A model generated the notes under the pieces. That model ran no database searches, was not told the origin of the DNA, and saw only the letters and a list, made by a program, of their open reading frames with translations. Below, piece by piece: positions 23,115-31,649 of a DNA stretch of 64,000 bases. Origin of the DNA: an uncultured Oscillospiraceae bacterium (GTDB lineage: Bacteria > Bacillota > Clostridia > Oscillospirales > Ruminococcaceae). The stretch lies in assembly GCA_934488695.1 (NCBI GenBank), contig CAKSSH010000002.1, positions 1 through 64,000 of the forward strand, read 5' to 3'. Every line of letters starts with the position of its first letter. Position 1 is the stretch's first letter. The position numbers and the translations under genes are program-made.

Positions 23115-24233
23115 ATGAAAAAAGTGTTGGTGTTCGGCATGACCGAAAACCCCGGCGGGGTTGAAAGCTTTATCATGGCATATTATCGAAAATTGGACCG
23201 CTCTCGGGTGCAGTTTGATTTTCTTTGTAATACGGATGAAGTGGCGTATGAGCAGGAAATCGAGAGCCTGGGCGGCCGGGTGTTTCGTATCTGTGCCCGA
23301 AGTCGGGATTTGCGGCGGTATCGTCGGGAGCTGGAAGCCTTCTTTCGGCAGCATGCGCAGGAGTATTGCGCGCTTTGGGTCAATGTTTGCAGTCTTGCCA
23401 ATATTGATTATCTCAAGGCGGCGAAAAAATACAATATTCCCTGCCGGATTATTCACAGCCACAATTCTCAGAATATGGACAGTGCGCTGCGCGGTCTGCT
23501 GCACCGGCTTAACCGGGGGCGTGTCCGGTCTTTGGCAACCGATTATTGGGCTTGCAGCAATGCTGCGGCGCGTTGGTTCTATGATGAGCAGCTGATGCAA
23601 TCGGAGCGGTTTCGACTGGTGGTGAATGCCATTGATTTGTCTCGATATGCCTTTAATCCGGCAGTTCGGGAGCGGCTGCGTGCGCAGCTGGGGCTGCGGG
23701 ACAAGCTGGTCATCGGCAACGTCGGCCGGCTGCATCGGCAAAAGAATCAAGAATTTTTGCTGGAAATTTTTGCGAAGCTTTGTCAAAAGCGCTCGGATGC
23801 CGTTCTGCTTTTGGTCGGGGACGGAGAGGAAAACACCACGCTCATGCTTCAGGCAACCAAGCTCGGAATTCACAACCGCGTGCGATTTTTGGGGGTGCGC
23901 GAGGATGTGGCGGACCTGTTTCAGGCAATGGATTTGTTTGTGTTTCCGTCCCGGTATGAGGGGCTTGGAATTGTGCTGATCGAGGCGCAGACCTCGGGGC
24001 TTTATTGTTTGACCAGCACCGAGGGCGTGCCGCAGGATGCACGGGTGTCGCAGCAGATTGAATATTTGCCGCTGGCAGGCGGGGCCGCGCTGTGGTGTGA
24101 CCGAATCCTTGCCTGCGCCGAGGAGCACCGGGATCGGCCGAATACACTCGGTCAGGTACGGCAGGCCGGATTTGATATTGACACGCAGGCGCCGCTTCTG
24201 CAAAACTTTTTTGAAACGGAAATCGAGCGATGA
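23115..24233 (+). CDS. Family 4 glycosyltransferase (EpsF-like)
   Basis: The 372-residue protein starts at the ATG at 23115 with AAAGGA upstream; the first ORF Met is too far upstream and overlaps the promoter. It is a GT-B enzyme: FGMTENPGGVESFIM at the N-terminus (acceptor domain), IIHSHNSQN, then the Rossmann C-domain with GNVGRLHRQKNQEFLLEIF, LLVGDGEE and PSRYEGLGIVLIEAQ (the EX7E donor motif). It adds a hexose or N-acetylhexosamine from a nucleotide sugar to a lipid-linked glycan. The next gene overlaps its stop. Confidence 0.92.
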   Translation: MKKVLVFGMTENPGGVESFIMAYYRKLDRSRVQFDFLCNTDEVAYEQEIESLGGRVFRICARSRDLRRYRRELEAFFRQHAQEYCALWVNVCSLANIDYLKAAKKYNIPCRIIHSHNSQNMDSALRGLLHRLNRGRVRSLATDYWACSNAAARWFYDEQLMQSERFRLVVNAIDLSRYAFNPAVRERLRAQLGLRDKLVIGNVGRLHRQKNQEFLLEIFAKLCQKRSDAVLLLVGDGEENTTLMLQATKLGIHNRVRFLGVREDVADLFQAMDLFVFPSRYEGLGIVLIEAQTSGLYCLTSTEGVPQDARVSQQIEYLPLAGGAALWCDRILACAEEHRDRPNTLGQVRQAGFDIDTQAPLLQNFFETEIER

Positions 24234-25261
24234 AACAAATTCTCTTGACCGAGCTTCCCCAAAACCCATTGAATGCCGGCAGTAAGGCCAAACGGGACAT
24301 TCGGCAGATTTTGATCGCGGAGGGCTATTTGCCGCTGGATGTACACGAATGTTTTTCCCTTGGAAAACTTCCGCGCTTTTTTAAGCTTTGCCGGGAACTG
24401 CGCGCATTGCCGGACGGCAGCGCACTGACGATACAATGGCCGGTTTACAGCTTTTACAGTCGAAAATTTATGCCGGCGCTGTTGCGTCTGCTGCAAAAAA
24501 AGGCCTTTCTTGTGACCTTGATCGTGCATGACCTGGAGTCGGCCCGGTTTGAAAAAAACTCCGAAAAGGCCTTGCTGGAGCAGCAGCTTTTGTCTCGGTG
24601 CGCCCGAATCGTTTTGCACAATGAGGCTATGCGCGACTTTTTGGTGCAATCGCTATCCTTGCCGCCGCAACGGCTTGCGGTGCTGGGGATTTTTGATTAT
24701 CTTTGCCCGGACCCGAAGCGTTCGGCGCAGCCCGGAAACACGGTAGCGGTCGCCGGCAATTTAAGCCGGGAAAAGGCCGGGTACCTGTATCGGTTGAGCG
24801 AGCTTGACGGGATAGCGCCGCTGCGGCTGTACGGCGCAAATTATTCGGGAGAGGACAGCGCGCAGGTACACTATTGCGGCGCTTTTGCGCCCGAGGAGCT
24901 GCCTGCCCGGCTGGACGCCGCATACGGCCTTGTTTGGGACGGAGACAGCTGTGATACCTGTGCCGGCGTGACCGGGCAGTATCTCAGGATCAACGATCCG
25001 CATAAAGCATCTTTGTATTTGGCAGCCGGACTGCCGGTGCTGATTTGGTCCGAGGCGGCGTTAGCCCCGTTTCTTGTGAAAAACGGTCTCGGACTTACGG
25101 TGGACTGTTTGCAGGAGCTGCAGACGCGGCTTTCGTCGGTCAGCCCGGAGGAGTATCGCCGGCTTGCCGAAAATGCGGCGCGCTTCGGCGCGCGGCTGCG
25201 CGCCGGCGAGATGATCCGAAGCGTTCTCCGGCAGTCGGCGGCTTTGGATGAAAAAGCCTGA
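24230..25261 (+). CDS. Glycosyltransferase of the Gtf3/galactofuranosyltransferase-like group
   Basis: The 343-residue protein starts at the ATG at 24230 inside the previous stop (ATGA). It has a GT-B-like layout without a classical GT4 EX7E motif: TELPQNPLNAGSKAKRDIR at the start, LIVHDLESARF in the N-domain, then AVAGNLSREKAGYL and a C-terminal VWDGDSCDTCAG-YLRINDPHKASLYLAAGLPVLIW region. The NDPHKxxxYLAAGxPVI-type segment is shared with Gtf3 and bacterial beta-1,6-galactofuranosyltransferases. Donor and linkage are not determinable here. A degraded gene follows. Confidence 0.8.
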   Translation: MKQILLTELPQNPLNAGSKAKRDIRQILIAEGYLPLDVHECFSLGKLPRFFKLCRELRALPDGSALTIQWPVYSFYSRKFMPALLRLLQKKAFLVTLIVHDLESARFEKNSEKALLEQQLLSRCARIVLHNEAMRDFLVQSLSLPPQRLAVLGIFDYLCPDPKRSAQPGNTVAVAGNLSREKAGYLYRLSELDGIAPLRLYGANYSGEDSAQVHYCGAFAPEELPARLDAAYGLVWDGDSCDTCAGVTGQYLRINDPHKASLYLAAGLPVLIWSEAALAPFLVKNGLGLTVDCLQELQTRLSSVSPEEYRRLAENAARFGARLRAGEMIRSVLRQSAALDEKA

Positions 25262-25762
25262 TCGGGAAAGCATTATTTCTGTTTAGGAATGTTTGCTGGC
25301 GGTCTGCTGTGTGCTGTACAATGGCATTTGAGCGCTTTTTTGCCTGTTGCCGCGCTGCCGGCTGTACGGATTTTGCGGGACAAAATGAAGGTTTTTCTTT
25401 TATATTCGGCTGTGACGCGCAAGCTTGCTTTGCCGACTTTTTAGGGAAATCTTTTTTCGGGGGGATTGGAACGACGCGGCAATTATCGCGCGTTTTTCTT
25501 ATGCCTTTTGCGCTAACGACGGGCTGAGCAGGGGCCTGCCGGTGCTGCTGGCACAGGGCGGACTTTGGCTTTTCTGTTTTATGTCTTTTCGGCACCGAGA
25601 GACGTGCTGCTCTCTGTGCGCCGGCCGCGAGTACGGCTTTTGTCGGCGATGCTTGTGTTTTTCGGCATGCTGATGAATACGAATATGTCGTTTGCGCCGA
25701 TCGGTATTCTGTGGTTAAGCTTTCCGGCTACCGCGCGCCTTAGCCTGTGGAGGAGGATTTGT
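25262..25762 (+). pseudogene. Frameshifted remnant of a polytopic membrane protein, possibly the polysaccharide polymerase (Wzy)
   Basis: Between the third glycosyltransferase and the flippase, hydrophobic coding-like sequence continues through two frames. Frame 2 is open from 25262 to a TAG at 25442-25444 (CLGMFAGGLLCAVQWHLSAF at the start). Frame 3 continues from about 25440 (WNDAAIIARFSYAFC, LPVLLAQGGLWLFCF). Frame 2 resumes near 25570 (LLSAMLVFFGMLMNTNMSFA, IGILWLSFP). Both shifts fall at T-runs. The last segment resembles the C-terminal helix of O-antigen polymerase/ligase proteins. Position, hydrophobicity and missing Wzy elsewhere in the locus support a broken polymerase. It is only about 165 residues, so it would also be truncated, and assembly error at the T-runs is possible. 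Confidence 0.5.
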
Positions 25763-25764
25763 AC

Positions 25765-28404
25765 GTGGCACAGCAAAGTATCAAGAAGAACTATGTCTAC
25801 AACGTAGCTATTCAGCTGTTTTCGCTGCTGGCACCGTTTTTGACAACGCCGTACGTTTCCCGTGTGCTGCAGGTGGAAACCATCGGCTACTACAGCTATG
25901 CCAACTCGATCGCCACCTATTTTTCGCTGTTTGCCGCGCTGGGCATCGGTGCATACGGTGCGCGCGAGGTTTCTATGGAGAGGGGCAATCGCCAACGCTG
26001 CACCGAGCTTTTTTGGGAATTGACGGGGATTCGAGCGGTTACGACTGCAGTCAGCGGTGTGTTGTATCTGGTGGCGGTGTTTATCAATGGCGTGAACATC
26101 GGCATTTATATCGCCTGCGGTGTGACGCTGCTGTCGGTTGCGGTGGATTTCACCTGGTTTTTGCAGGCTATGGAGGATTTCCGAGCTCTGATGCTGCGCA
26201 ATTTTGCGATGAAGTCGCTCTCGGTGGTGCTGATTTTTACCCTGGTTCGACATCGCGAAGATCTTATGCTCTACATTTTGATTCAAACCGGCAGCACATT
26301 GCTTGCCAATTTAATGACGCTGCCGCAGCTGCACCGGTATTTGGGCTCTCCGCGCGGGTTTCATCTTTGCTTCCGGCCGCATTTTCGGCAGATATTGATT
26401 TATTTTATTCCGACAGTCGCCTCATCGGTCTATACGGTGCTGGACCGGACCATGATTGGCGTTATCACGCGTTCCAATGTGGAAAACGGTTGTTATGAGC
26501 AGGCACATAAGGTAATCAATATTCTGCTGACTGTTATCACCTCTTTGAACGTCATTGTCGGTATGCGCACGACCTATTTGTTCGGACAGGGTCAGGATGA
26601 CAGTATCCGCGCATATATTAAAAAGACCTTCCGTTTTATGAGCTTGGTTTCCATGCCCATGATGTTCGGCTTGGTTGGCTGTGCCCGAGTGTTTGTCCCG
26701 TTGTTTTTCGGCGAGGGCTATGACAAGGTCGCGCCGGTGCTCATGCTGTCCTCGCCAATCGTTTTTATGATTGGTATCAGCAATATTATCGGGACGATAT
26801 ATTTAACGCCGAGCGGACAGCGGGCGCGCAGCAATCGTGTCATCGTGGCCGGCGCGGCGGTTAATTTCTTTTTAAACCTGCTGCTGATCCCGCGTTTTTC
26901 AAGCTATGGCGCCGTTGTGGCGTCGCTGGCGGCAGAGGGCGTGATCGCTCTTTTGTATATCCGCTTGATTCGTGCGTATATTTCGCTGTGGGATATTTTC
27001 CGTGCCGCAATCAAATATGCGCTTCTGTCCGGGATTATGCTGGCGATCGTTTGCTTGATAGGTGTCGGCCGACGGGGTATGCCGGTGCTGATTGCGCAGG
27101 TTTCGGCCGGCGCGGCTGTTTATATCGCCGGCCTGCTGCTTACTCGGGACGAAATTGTTTTTGAGGAGCTTTATAAGTTGAAACAAAAGTTTTTTCGCAC
27201 CGAAAAAGCTGTGTCCAAGCGTACAGCGCCGTCGAGCTCTTTAACCGCCGGCGGGGAGGATACCGCCGCGTCAGTTGCGGAGAGCGTTTCGGCCGCTGCG
27301 GGCACCGGAAACGTTTCGGCCACAGGAGGTGAACCTGCCCTCTCGGCTGCGGCAGTTGCCCGCGCCGGTTTAGCTGATAGCACTGCGGGCGAGGCTGACG
27401 CGGAAACGGAAAGCAGGGCGAGCGCGGATACGGGGAGCGCTGTGACCGACGGAGGGGAAAACGCTGCGACGGAAAACATATCGACGTCCAAAATCGGGGA
27501 CATCGTCCGCCCGACCGGTGCAAGAGCGTCCGGCGTACTTGTGCGCAGCGGGGTGGTTGTCAGCGACCGTCTGCGCAGGGTCTGGGAGATAGAGCTTTTG
27601 ATGCTTGAAAAATTTTTGCAGGTGTGTCAAAAATATTCCCTGCACTATTTTGCTGCGGCCGGCACCCTGCTCGGCGCTGTTCGGCACGGCGGTTTTATTC
27701 CGTGGGATGACGACATCGACCTGTTTATGATGCGGGAGGATTATGACCGGCTGCTGTCTGTTTCGGCACAGGAGTTTTCCGATCCGTTCTTTTTTCAAAC
27801 GGCCTACACCGATTCGGGCTATTTTCGCGGGCACGCGCAGCTTCGGTATAACGGCACGACGGCCATTCGGGTCGGCGAGGGCTCACGGGTGCGGTTTCAT
27901 CAAGGAATTTTTATCGACATTTTCCCGCTGGACGCCGTGCCGGATTCGGAGGAAGCGGCAGCACGTCAACGTCGGCAGCTGCATTTTTGGAATGCGTTGC
28001 TGAATGCCGGTATCCGAAACGATCCCCGGCAGGAAAGCGGCGCCGCGCGACTGCGTCGTTTTGCGGTACACGCCTTTTCCAGAATTTTGCCGCCCTCGCT
28101 GCAATATCGTCGGATGGAAAAAATCTGCCGGGCGTACAACGGATATGCTACGCGCCGAGTCGCGCAGCTTTCCTTTGACCCCGACAACAAAAAGCTGTGC
28201 TGGGAGCGTGAAGTGTTTAACACAACGGTCCCGATGAAGTTTGAGGGATTGACGCTTGTGGCACCCGGCGGTTGGGATACCTGCCTTTCCCGGCAGTACG
28301 GCGATTATATGACGCCGCGGCGCGAGCCCTCCCATCACGGGGAAGTGATTTTTGACCCGGATACCGATTATCGCGAAACGCTGCGGCGGATGAAACAAAA
28401 ATAA
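25765..28404 (+). CDS. Fusion of a Wzx/MATE-type polysaccharide flippase and a LicD-family phosphotransferase
   Basis: The 879-residue protein starts at the GTG at 25765, seven bases after GGAGGAGG. Residues 1 to about 470 are a polysaccharide-transport flippase with 12-14 membrane helices (NYVYNVAIQLFSLLAPFLTTPY, LGIGAYGAREVSM). Residues about 473-610 are a low-complexity Ala/Ser/Thr/Glu/Gly linker without hydrophobic segments. Residues about 610-879 are a LicD domain (FAAAGTLLGAVRHGGFIPWD then DDIDLF near 646-652). LicD proteins move phosphocholine or, in the related fukutin/FKRP enzymes, ribitol phosphate from a CDP donor to a glycan. The fusion suggests that decoration is coupled to export; the LicD domain should face the cytoplasm if the helix number is even. 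No internal start site is convincing. A strong terminator follows. Confidence 0.9.
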   Translation: MAQQSIKKNYVYNVAIQLFSLLAPFLTTPYVSRVLQVETIGYYSYANSIATYFSLFAALGIGAYGAREVSMERGNRQRCTELFWELTGIRAVTTAVSGVLYLVAVFINGVNIGIYIACGVTLLSVAVDFTWFLQAMEDFRALMLRNFAMKSLSVVLIFTLVRHREDLMLYILIQTGSTLLANLMTLPQLHRYLGSPRGFHLCFRPHFRQILIYFIPTVASSVYTVLDRTMIGVITRSNVENGCYEQAHKVINILLTVITSLNVIVGMRTTYLFGQGQDDSIRAYIKKTFRFMSLVSMPMMFGLVGCARVFVPLFFGEGYDKVAPVLMLSSPIVFMIGISNIIGTIYLTPSGQRARSNRVIVAGAAVNFFLNLLLIPRFSSYGAVVASLAAEGVIALLYIRLIRAYISLWDIFRAAIKYALLSGIMLAIVCLIGVGRRGMPVLIAQVSAGAAVYIAGLLLTRDEIVFEELYKLKQKFFRTEKAVSKRTAPSSSLTAGGEDTAASVAESVSAAAGTGNVSATGGEPALSAAAVARAGLADSTAGEADAETESRASADTGSAVTDGGENAATENISTSKIGDIVRPTGARASGVLVRSGVVVSDRLRRVWEIELLMLEKFLQVCQKYSLHYFAAAGTLLGAVRHGGFIPWDDDIDLFMMREDYDRLLSVSAQEFSDPFFFQTAYTDSGYFRGHAQLRYNGTTAIRVGEGSRVRFHQGIFIDIFPLDAVPDSEEAAARQRRQLHFWNALLNAGIRNDPRQESGAARLRRFAVHAFSRILPPSLQYRRMEKICRAYNGYATRRVAQLSFDPDNKKLCWEREVFNTTVPMKFEGLTLVAPGGWDTCLSRQYGDYMTPRREPSHHGEVIFDPDTDYRETLRRMKQK

Positions 28405-28442
28405 AAGCTGCGGCCGCCCAAACGGGCGGCCGCAGCTTTTTG
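28403..28442 (+). terminator. Intrinsic terminator of the polysaccharide operon
   Basis: AAGCTGCGGCCGCCC and GGGCGGCCGCAGCTT form a perfect 15-bp stem with an AAAC loop, then TTT. Confidence 0.92.
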
Positions 28443-28560
28443 CGGTCGAGAGCTTTTGCGTCGAAAAGAGGGGGGGTGAATTGATGCCTTTGGGCGGCCC
28501 TATTGGCCGAGAGCTTGTTGTTTTGGGAAAAGTGCAGCGGAGCCGCTTGTGCGGAACGAA

Positions 28561-29211
28561 TTACAACAGACAATCCGAAGCCTGCTGCCAGGTTTCAAAA
28601 TAATAAGCACAGCTTTGCTCGAGCTCCGGGCGGGCGGCAGCCATATAGTCGTCATAAATGGCGGCAACCCGAAATCCGGCGGCGAGGGCGGTTCGGACGG
28701 CGTAATCGGAGTCCTCAAAAATCAAGGTGGACTCAATCGTTCCGCCGACAGCTTGCATAGCCTTTTGATAGACGGCCGGCGACTGGTTTTTCCCGGCGCC
28801 TGCCTCGGTACAGGACACGATGGCGTCAAAATAAGGCGTCATCCGGTGCAGAGAAAGCAGCGACAGGATACGGTCACTGTCGGTAGCCGAAGCGACGGCA
28901 CAGTGAACGCCCTGCCGGTGCAGTGCTTGAACAAACGAAAAAGCGCCGGCCTTGAGCGGCGCCTGAAGATACTGCTTCCAGATGAAGTTGTTCAGCTCTT
29001 GTGCAAGCAGATCAACATCCTTTTCCGGGAAATAATGCTGCCGGAGATAAAGAGCTGTGTGCGGCATATCCATGGGCGTGACGGTTCGGTCCAGCCCCGC
29101 CTTAGGTCGGCCGCCTGCAGCTATGATATAACGAGAGGCAGCGGCCTTCCACATCGGCATAGAGTCTAAAAGAGTGCCGTCAAGATCGAACAGGGCAGTT
29201 TGATAATTCAT
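28561..29211 (-). CDS. HAD-superfamily hydrolase, beta-phosphoglucomutase/phosphatase-like
   Basis: The 216-residue protein starts at the ATG at 29211, chosen because it puts the catalytic LFDLDGTLLDS motif (nucleophile Asp at residue 9) near the N-terminus as in the family; upstream Mets would add an unrelated basic stretch. The ribosome binding site (GGAAT) is weak. A helical cap follows, then motif II VASATDSDR, motif III Lys in GAGKNQSP, and motif IV LIFEDSDYAVRTALAAG. This is HAD subfamily I with a C1 cap, typical of small phosphatases or mutases acting on sugar phosphates. Its physiological substrate is unknown and the neighbours give no clue. Confidence 0.88.
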   Translation of the reverse strand: MNYQTALFDLDGTLLDSMPMWKAAASRYIIAAGGRPKAGLDRTVTPMDMPHTALYLRQHYFPEKDVDLLAQELNNFIWKQYLQAPLKAGAFSFVQALHRQGVHCAVASATDSDRILSLLSLHRMTPYFDAIVSCTEAGAGKNQSPAVYQKAMQAVGGTIESTLIFEDSDYAVRTALAAGFRVAAIYDDYMAAARPELEQSCAYYFETWQQASDCLL

Positions 29212-29263
29212 TTGGGATTCCGGCTTTCTGGTCCGGCGCGCATATTGCCGCCTTTTTGTCATA

Positions 29264-29293
29264 ATAATAGCATTTGGCTTGACCGGAGTCAAG
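29264..29293 (-). promoter_or_regulatory. Promoter of the HAD gene with a palindrome over the -35 box
   Basis: On the minus strand TTGACT (29287-29292), 17 bases, TATTAT (29264-29269). CTTGAC and GTCAAG (29278-29293) form an inverted repeat with a 4-base centre that covers the -35 element, a possible operator. Confidence 0.6.
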
Positions 29294-29408
29294 CCTTTTA
29301 TGCGCCTTATTAAAAAGGCGCTCGATTTTTTCTCCCGGAGGGGCGGAGAAGGACGAGGCCTTACAGCTTATCCCTGAAAAATTTGCAAAGCGCTGCGGTT
29401 AGAGAGCT

Positions 29409-30047
29409 TTACAGGGGAAGCCGGGCACATAGCAGGGCGGACAGAAACAGGGACAGCACCGGCACGAGGCTGCCCAGAAAAAGCTGAACGAGCGAGTGGC
29501 GCCGCAGCTTGAGAGAGGACCAAAACACCGATACGAGCAGCACCAGCGAAAACAGGTACAGCGGACTGACATAGTAGATCAGCACGGCAATCGGCCCGGC
29601 AACGCCGCAGGCGTGCCCGCTGCTTTTGACATGAAAGACGAAAGAAAAAACCGCGGTCAAAACACCGGACAACAGATAGGTAAAGTAAATTACCCGTTCT
29701 ACCATCGTGCAGTGCGTCAGGAGGCAGAACAGGACGCCGCCCAAATAGCCGGCCACCGAAAAAATAATAGCCAGCTTGCGCTCTTTAGAACGACGAAGCT
29801 CCGGGTCCCGGCCGAAGATCAGGGCGCTCAAGGGGTAGGACAGCAGCGGAAACACGGTCAGAAACACAAGGCTCATAACGTAGTGCAACATATTTTCGTA
29901 GGCGTGTAGCGACGAAAAGCAGAGGATCGTGGTCAGGGTCGCTGCCATCAGCGGAGCCACTGTGGCAACCCGAATGATCTTGGCGGCCAACATTTTTCCC
30001 TTTCCGCGGTCTGCGGTCGCTTGAGTCGGACGTTGTTGAAGATTCAT
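29409..30047 (-). CDS. Polytopic membrane protein, possibly PAP2-like
   Basis: The 212-residue protein starts at the ATG at 30047 with AAGGAG nine bases upstream; the longer upstream frame is arginine-rich and unlikely. It has about six hydrophobic segments. A conserved-looking KSSGHACGVAGP motif lies between helices 4 and 5, reminiscent of the SGH active-site motif of type-2 phosphatidic acid phosphatases, but the other PAP2 motifs (KxxxxxxRP and SRxxxxxH) are not evident. It may be an undecaprenyl- or lipid-phosphate handling enzyme, or an uncharacterised membrane family. It is divergent from the XRE-membrane gene, with about 390 bases between the starts. Confidence 0.65.
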   Translation of the reverse strand: MNLQQRPTQATADRGKGKMLAAKIIRVATVAPLMAATLTTILCFSSLHAYENMLHYVMSLVFLTVFPLLSYPLSALIFGRDPELRRSKERKLAIIFSVAGYLGGVLFCLLTHCTMVERVIYFTYLLSGVLTAVFSFVFHVKSSGHACGVAGPIAVLIYYVSPLYLFSLVLLVSVFWSSLKLRRHSLVQLFLGSLVPVLSLFLSALLCARLPL

Positions 30048-30228
30048 GAGATCAGCTCCTTTTTGTCTTGCTTTGAGTTTAACACCGCGTCGCCGAAAAA
30101 TAAAGGAAGTCCTGCGGTTGGCGGGTCTACTGGCAAAAAAGAAGATTCTATTTTTAAAAACGATACTCCACTGACAGTAGAGTTTTGCCGGGAAATCGCA
30201 CTGCAAGGCGGTTTGTTTTCGGAAAGAC

Positions 30229-30258
30229 TTGACTTTTTCGGGCAGAGTCTGTTATAAT
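30229..30258 (+). promoter_or_regulatory. Promoter of the XRE-membrane gene
   Basis: TTGACT (30229-30234), 18 bases, TATAAT (30253-30258). About 175 bases of leader precede the ATG at 30436. Confidence 0.7.
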
Positions 30259-30435
30259 AACAAAAAGATTTCCGAAACGACCGTGAGGTGGTTTCGGCAG
30301 AAAAGCCCGGACGGATAACGGCAGTCTGTGTTGAAAGAATACCGTTATTGGGGGCGTTGTCCTCTTGTACGCCCGCTCTTTTGCGGTTGTCGGTCAAAGG
30401 GGCACGGGAGTATTTTCGGAAAGGAGGCAGTCGGC

Positions 30436-31071
30436 ATGTCCGAGCAGGAGCTGAGGCAGGTTTTGGCACGCAATTTATCGGCTATTCGCAGGCAGTGTGG
30501 GATGACCCAGTCCGAGCTTGCGGAGTGCATCAATTATTCCGATAAATCCATTTCCAAATGGGAACGCGGAGAGGGACTGCCCGACCTTTATATATTGACC
30601 CGTCTGGCCGATATTTACGGCGTTCGGGTGCAGGACTTTTTGCAAAGTGCGCCGCCGGCTCCGCCGCCGCGCCGGGGATTCGGCCGTGCACAGCGGCTGT
30701 TGATTACGGCACTGTCTGTCGGGCTGGTCTGGCTGGTCGACGCTGTTGCCTTTTTTGTGCTGCGCCTGTTGGGTGTGGATGTTTTTTATTTGGAGCTTGC
30801 GGTGTTTTCGGCGCTGTTTGCATCAACCGTGGTGCTGACGGTGTTTTCGGCGCTTTGGTTTTCGCGGCTTTGGTGCGGTATCGCTGTTTCCTCCATGGTT
30901 TGGCTGTCTGCCGGCGGCGCGCGATTTTTTGTCACGATGGACGGGATCGAGCATGTCTTTTGGATTGCCGGTGCTCTGCAGATTTTGGTGATTTTATGGT
31001 ATGTTTTTATCGGGATCCGCTCCGAGAATCCGCGAAAATTCAAAAAAGAAAAGGTTGAAACCGAAAAATAA
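30436..31071 (+). CDS. XRE-family DNA-binding protein with membrane helices
   Basis: The 211-residue protein starts at the ATG at 30436 (AAAGGAGG eight bases upstream), not at an earlier in-frame start. Residues 5-65 are a Cro/C1-type helix-turn-helix (NLSAIRRQCGMTQSELAE, then SDKSISKWERGEGLPDL). A Pro-rich hinge (PPAPPPRRG) leads to four predicted membrane helices between residues 85 and 200, and a Lys-rich tail ends the protein. HTH-membrane proteins of this kind are common in Clostridia and probably sense a membrane or envelope signal. The target genes are unknown; the divergent membrane protein gene is a candidate. Confidence 0.85.
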   Translation: MSEQELRQVLARNLSAIRRQCGMTQSELAECINYSDKSISKWERGEGLPDLYILTRLADIYGVRVQDFLQSAPPAPPPRRGFGRAQRLLITALSVGLVWLVDAVAFFVLRLLGVDVFYLELAVFSALFASTVVLTVFSALWFSRLWCGIAVSSMVWLSAGGARFFVTMDGIEHVFWIAGALQILVILWYVFIGIRSENPRKFKKEKVETEK

Positions 31072-31081
31072 TAAAAAAGGC

Positions 31082-31111
31082 TTGACAAGCCGGCCTCGTT
31101 TGTGGTATATT
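31082..31111 (+). promoter_or_regulatory. Promoter of rpmG-secE-nusG-rplK-rplA
   Basis: TTGACA (31082-31087), 18 bases, TATATT (31106-31111), about 90 bases upstream of rpmG. Confidence 0.75.
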
Positions 31112-31202
31112 ATTTGTACCTCTGACGAGGTTTTATTTTTTGTGCGAAATAAAGCCCACTTGAGGGAGGCAAAATTTATCCGAATTTGTAGGAGGTGCCG
31201 AT

Positions 31203-31352
31203 ATGCGAGTTAGTATTACATTAGCTTGCACAGAGTGCAAACAGCGTAATTACAACACCAAGAAAAACAAGAAGAACGATCCTGACAGACTCGAGATGAA
31301 CAAGTATTGTCGTTTCTGCAGGAAGCACACGCTTCACAGAGAGACCAAATAA
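31203..31352 (+). CDS. rpmG: Ribosomal protein L33 (zinc-binding form)
   Basis: This 49-residue protein begins at the ATG at 31203, seven bases after TAGGAGGTG. Two Cys pairs, CTEC (residues 9-12) and CRFC (36-39), form the zinc ribbon of the zinc-dependent L33 variant. It belongs to the 50S subunit near the E site. It stands first in the usual rpmG-secE-nusG order, 10 bases before secE. Confidence 0.96.
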   Translation: MRVSITLACTECKQRNYNTKKNKKNDPDRLEMNKYCRFCRKHTLHRETK

Positions 31353-31362
31353 GGAGGGCGGG

Positions 31363-31623
31363 ATGAGCATGGCAGAGGATGCTGTTAAAAAGGCAGGCGC
31401 CAAGCCCGAAAAGAAGGAGAAAAAGCAAAAGAAGTCCGGTGGCTTTCGCAAGTATTTCCGCGATTTGAAAGGCGAATTCAAAAAGATCGTATGGCCCTCT
31501 AAAAAACAGATCATCAATAATACCATCGTTGTCATTGCGTCGATCATCGTTGTCGGTCTGTTCATCTGGCTTCTGGACTACGGTCTGGGTGCGCTGATCA
31601 AGCTGTTCCTCGGCAACGCCTAA
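31363..31623 (+). CDS. secE: Preprotein translocase subunit SecE
   Basis: The 86-residue protein has a Lys/Glu-rich cytoplasmic N-terminus, the conserved amphipathic FRDLKGEFKKIVWPSK segment and a single membrane helix (residues about 52-80). It clamps SecY in the translocon. An ATG at 31363 and another at 31369 are both possible starts; the first is close to its AAGGAGG site (4-5 bases), the second has about 10 bases, so the start is uncertain by two codons. Confidence 0.96.
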   Translation: MSMAEDAVKKAGAKPEKKEKKQKKSGGFRKYFRDLKGEFKKIVWPSKKQIINNTIVVIASIIVVGLFIWLLDYGLGALIKLFLGNA

Positions 31624-31649
31624 GGCTGCGCGGAAAGGAATGGATTACA

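Noticed and set aside
27320..27345. Perfect AGGAGGTGA inside the linker of the flippase-LicD gene, as a start for a separate LicD
   Set aside because: No ATG, GTG or TTG in the LicD frame follows at a workable distance, so it appears to be chance in Gly/Glu-rich coding DNA.
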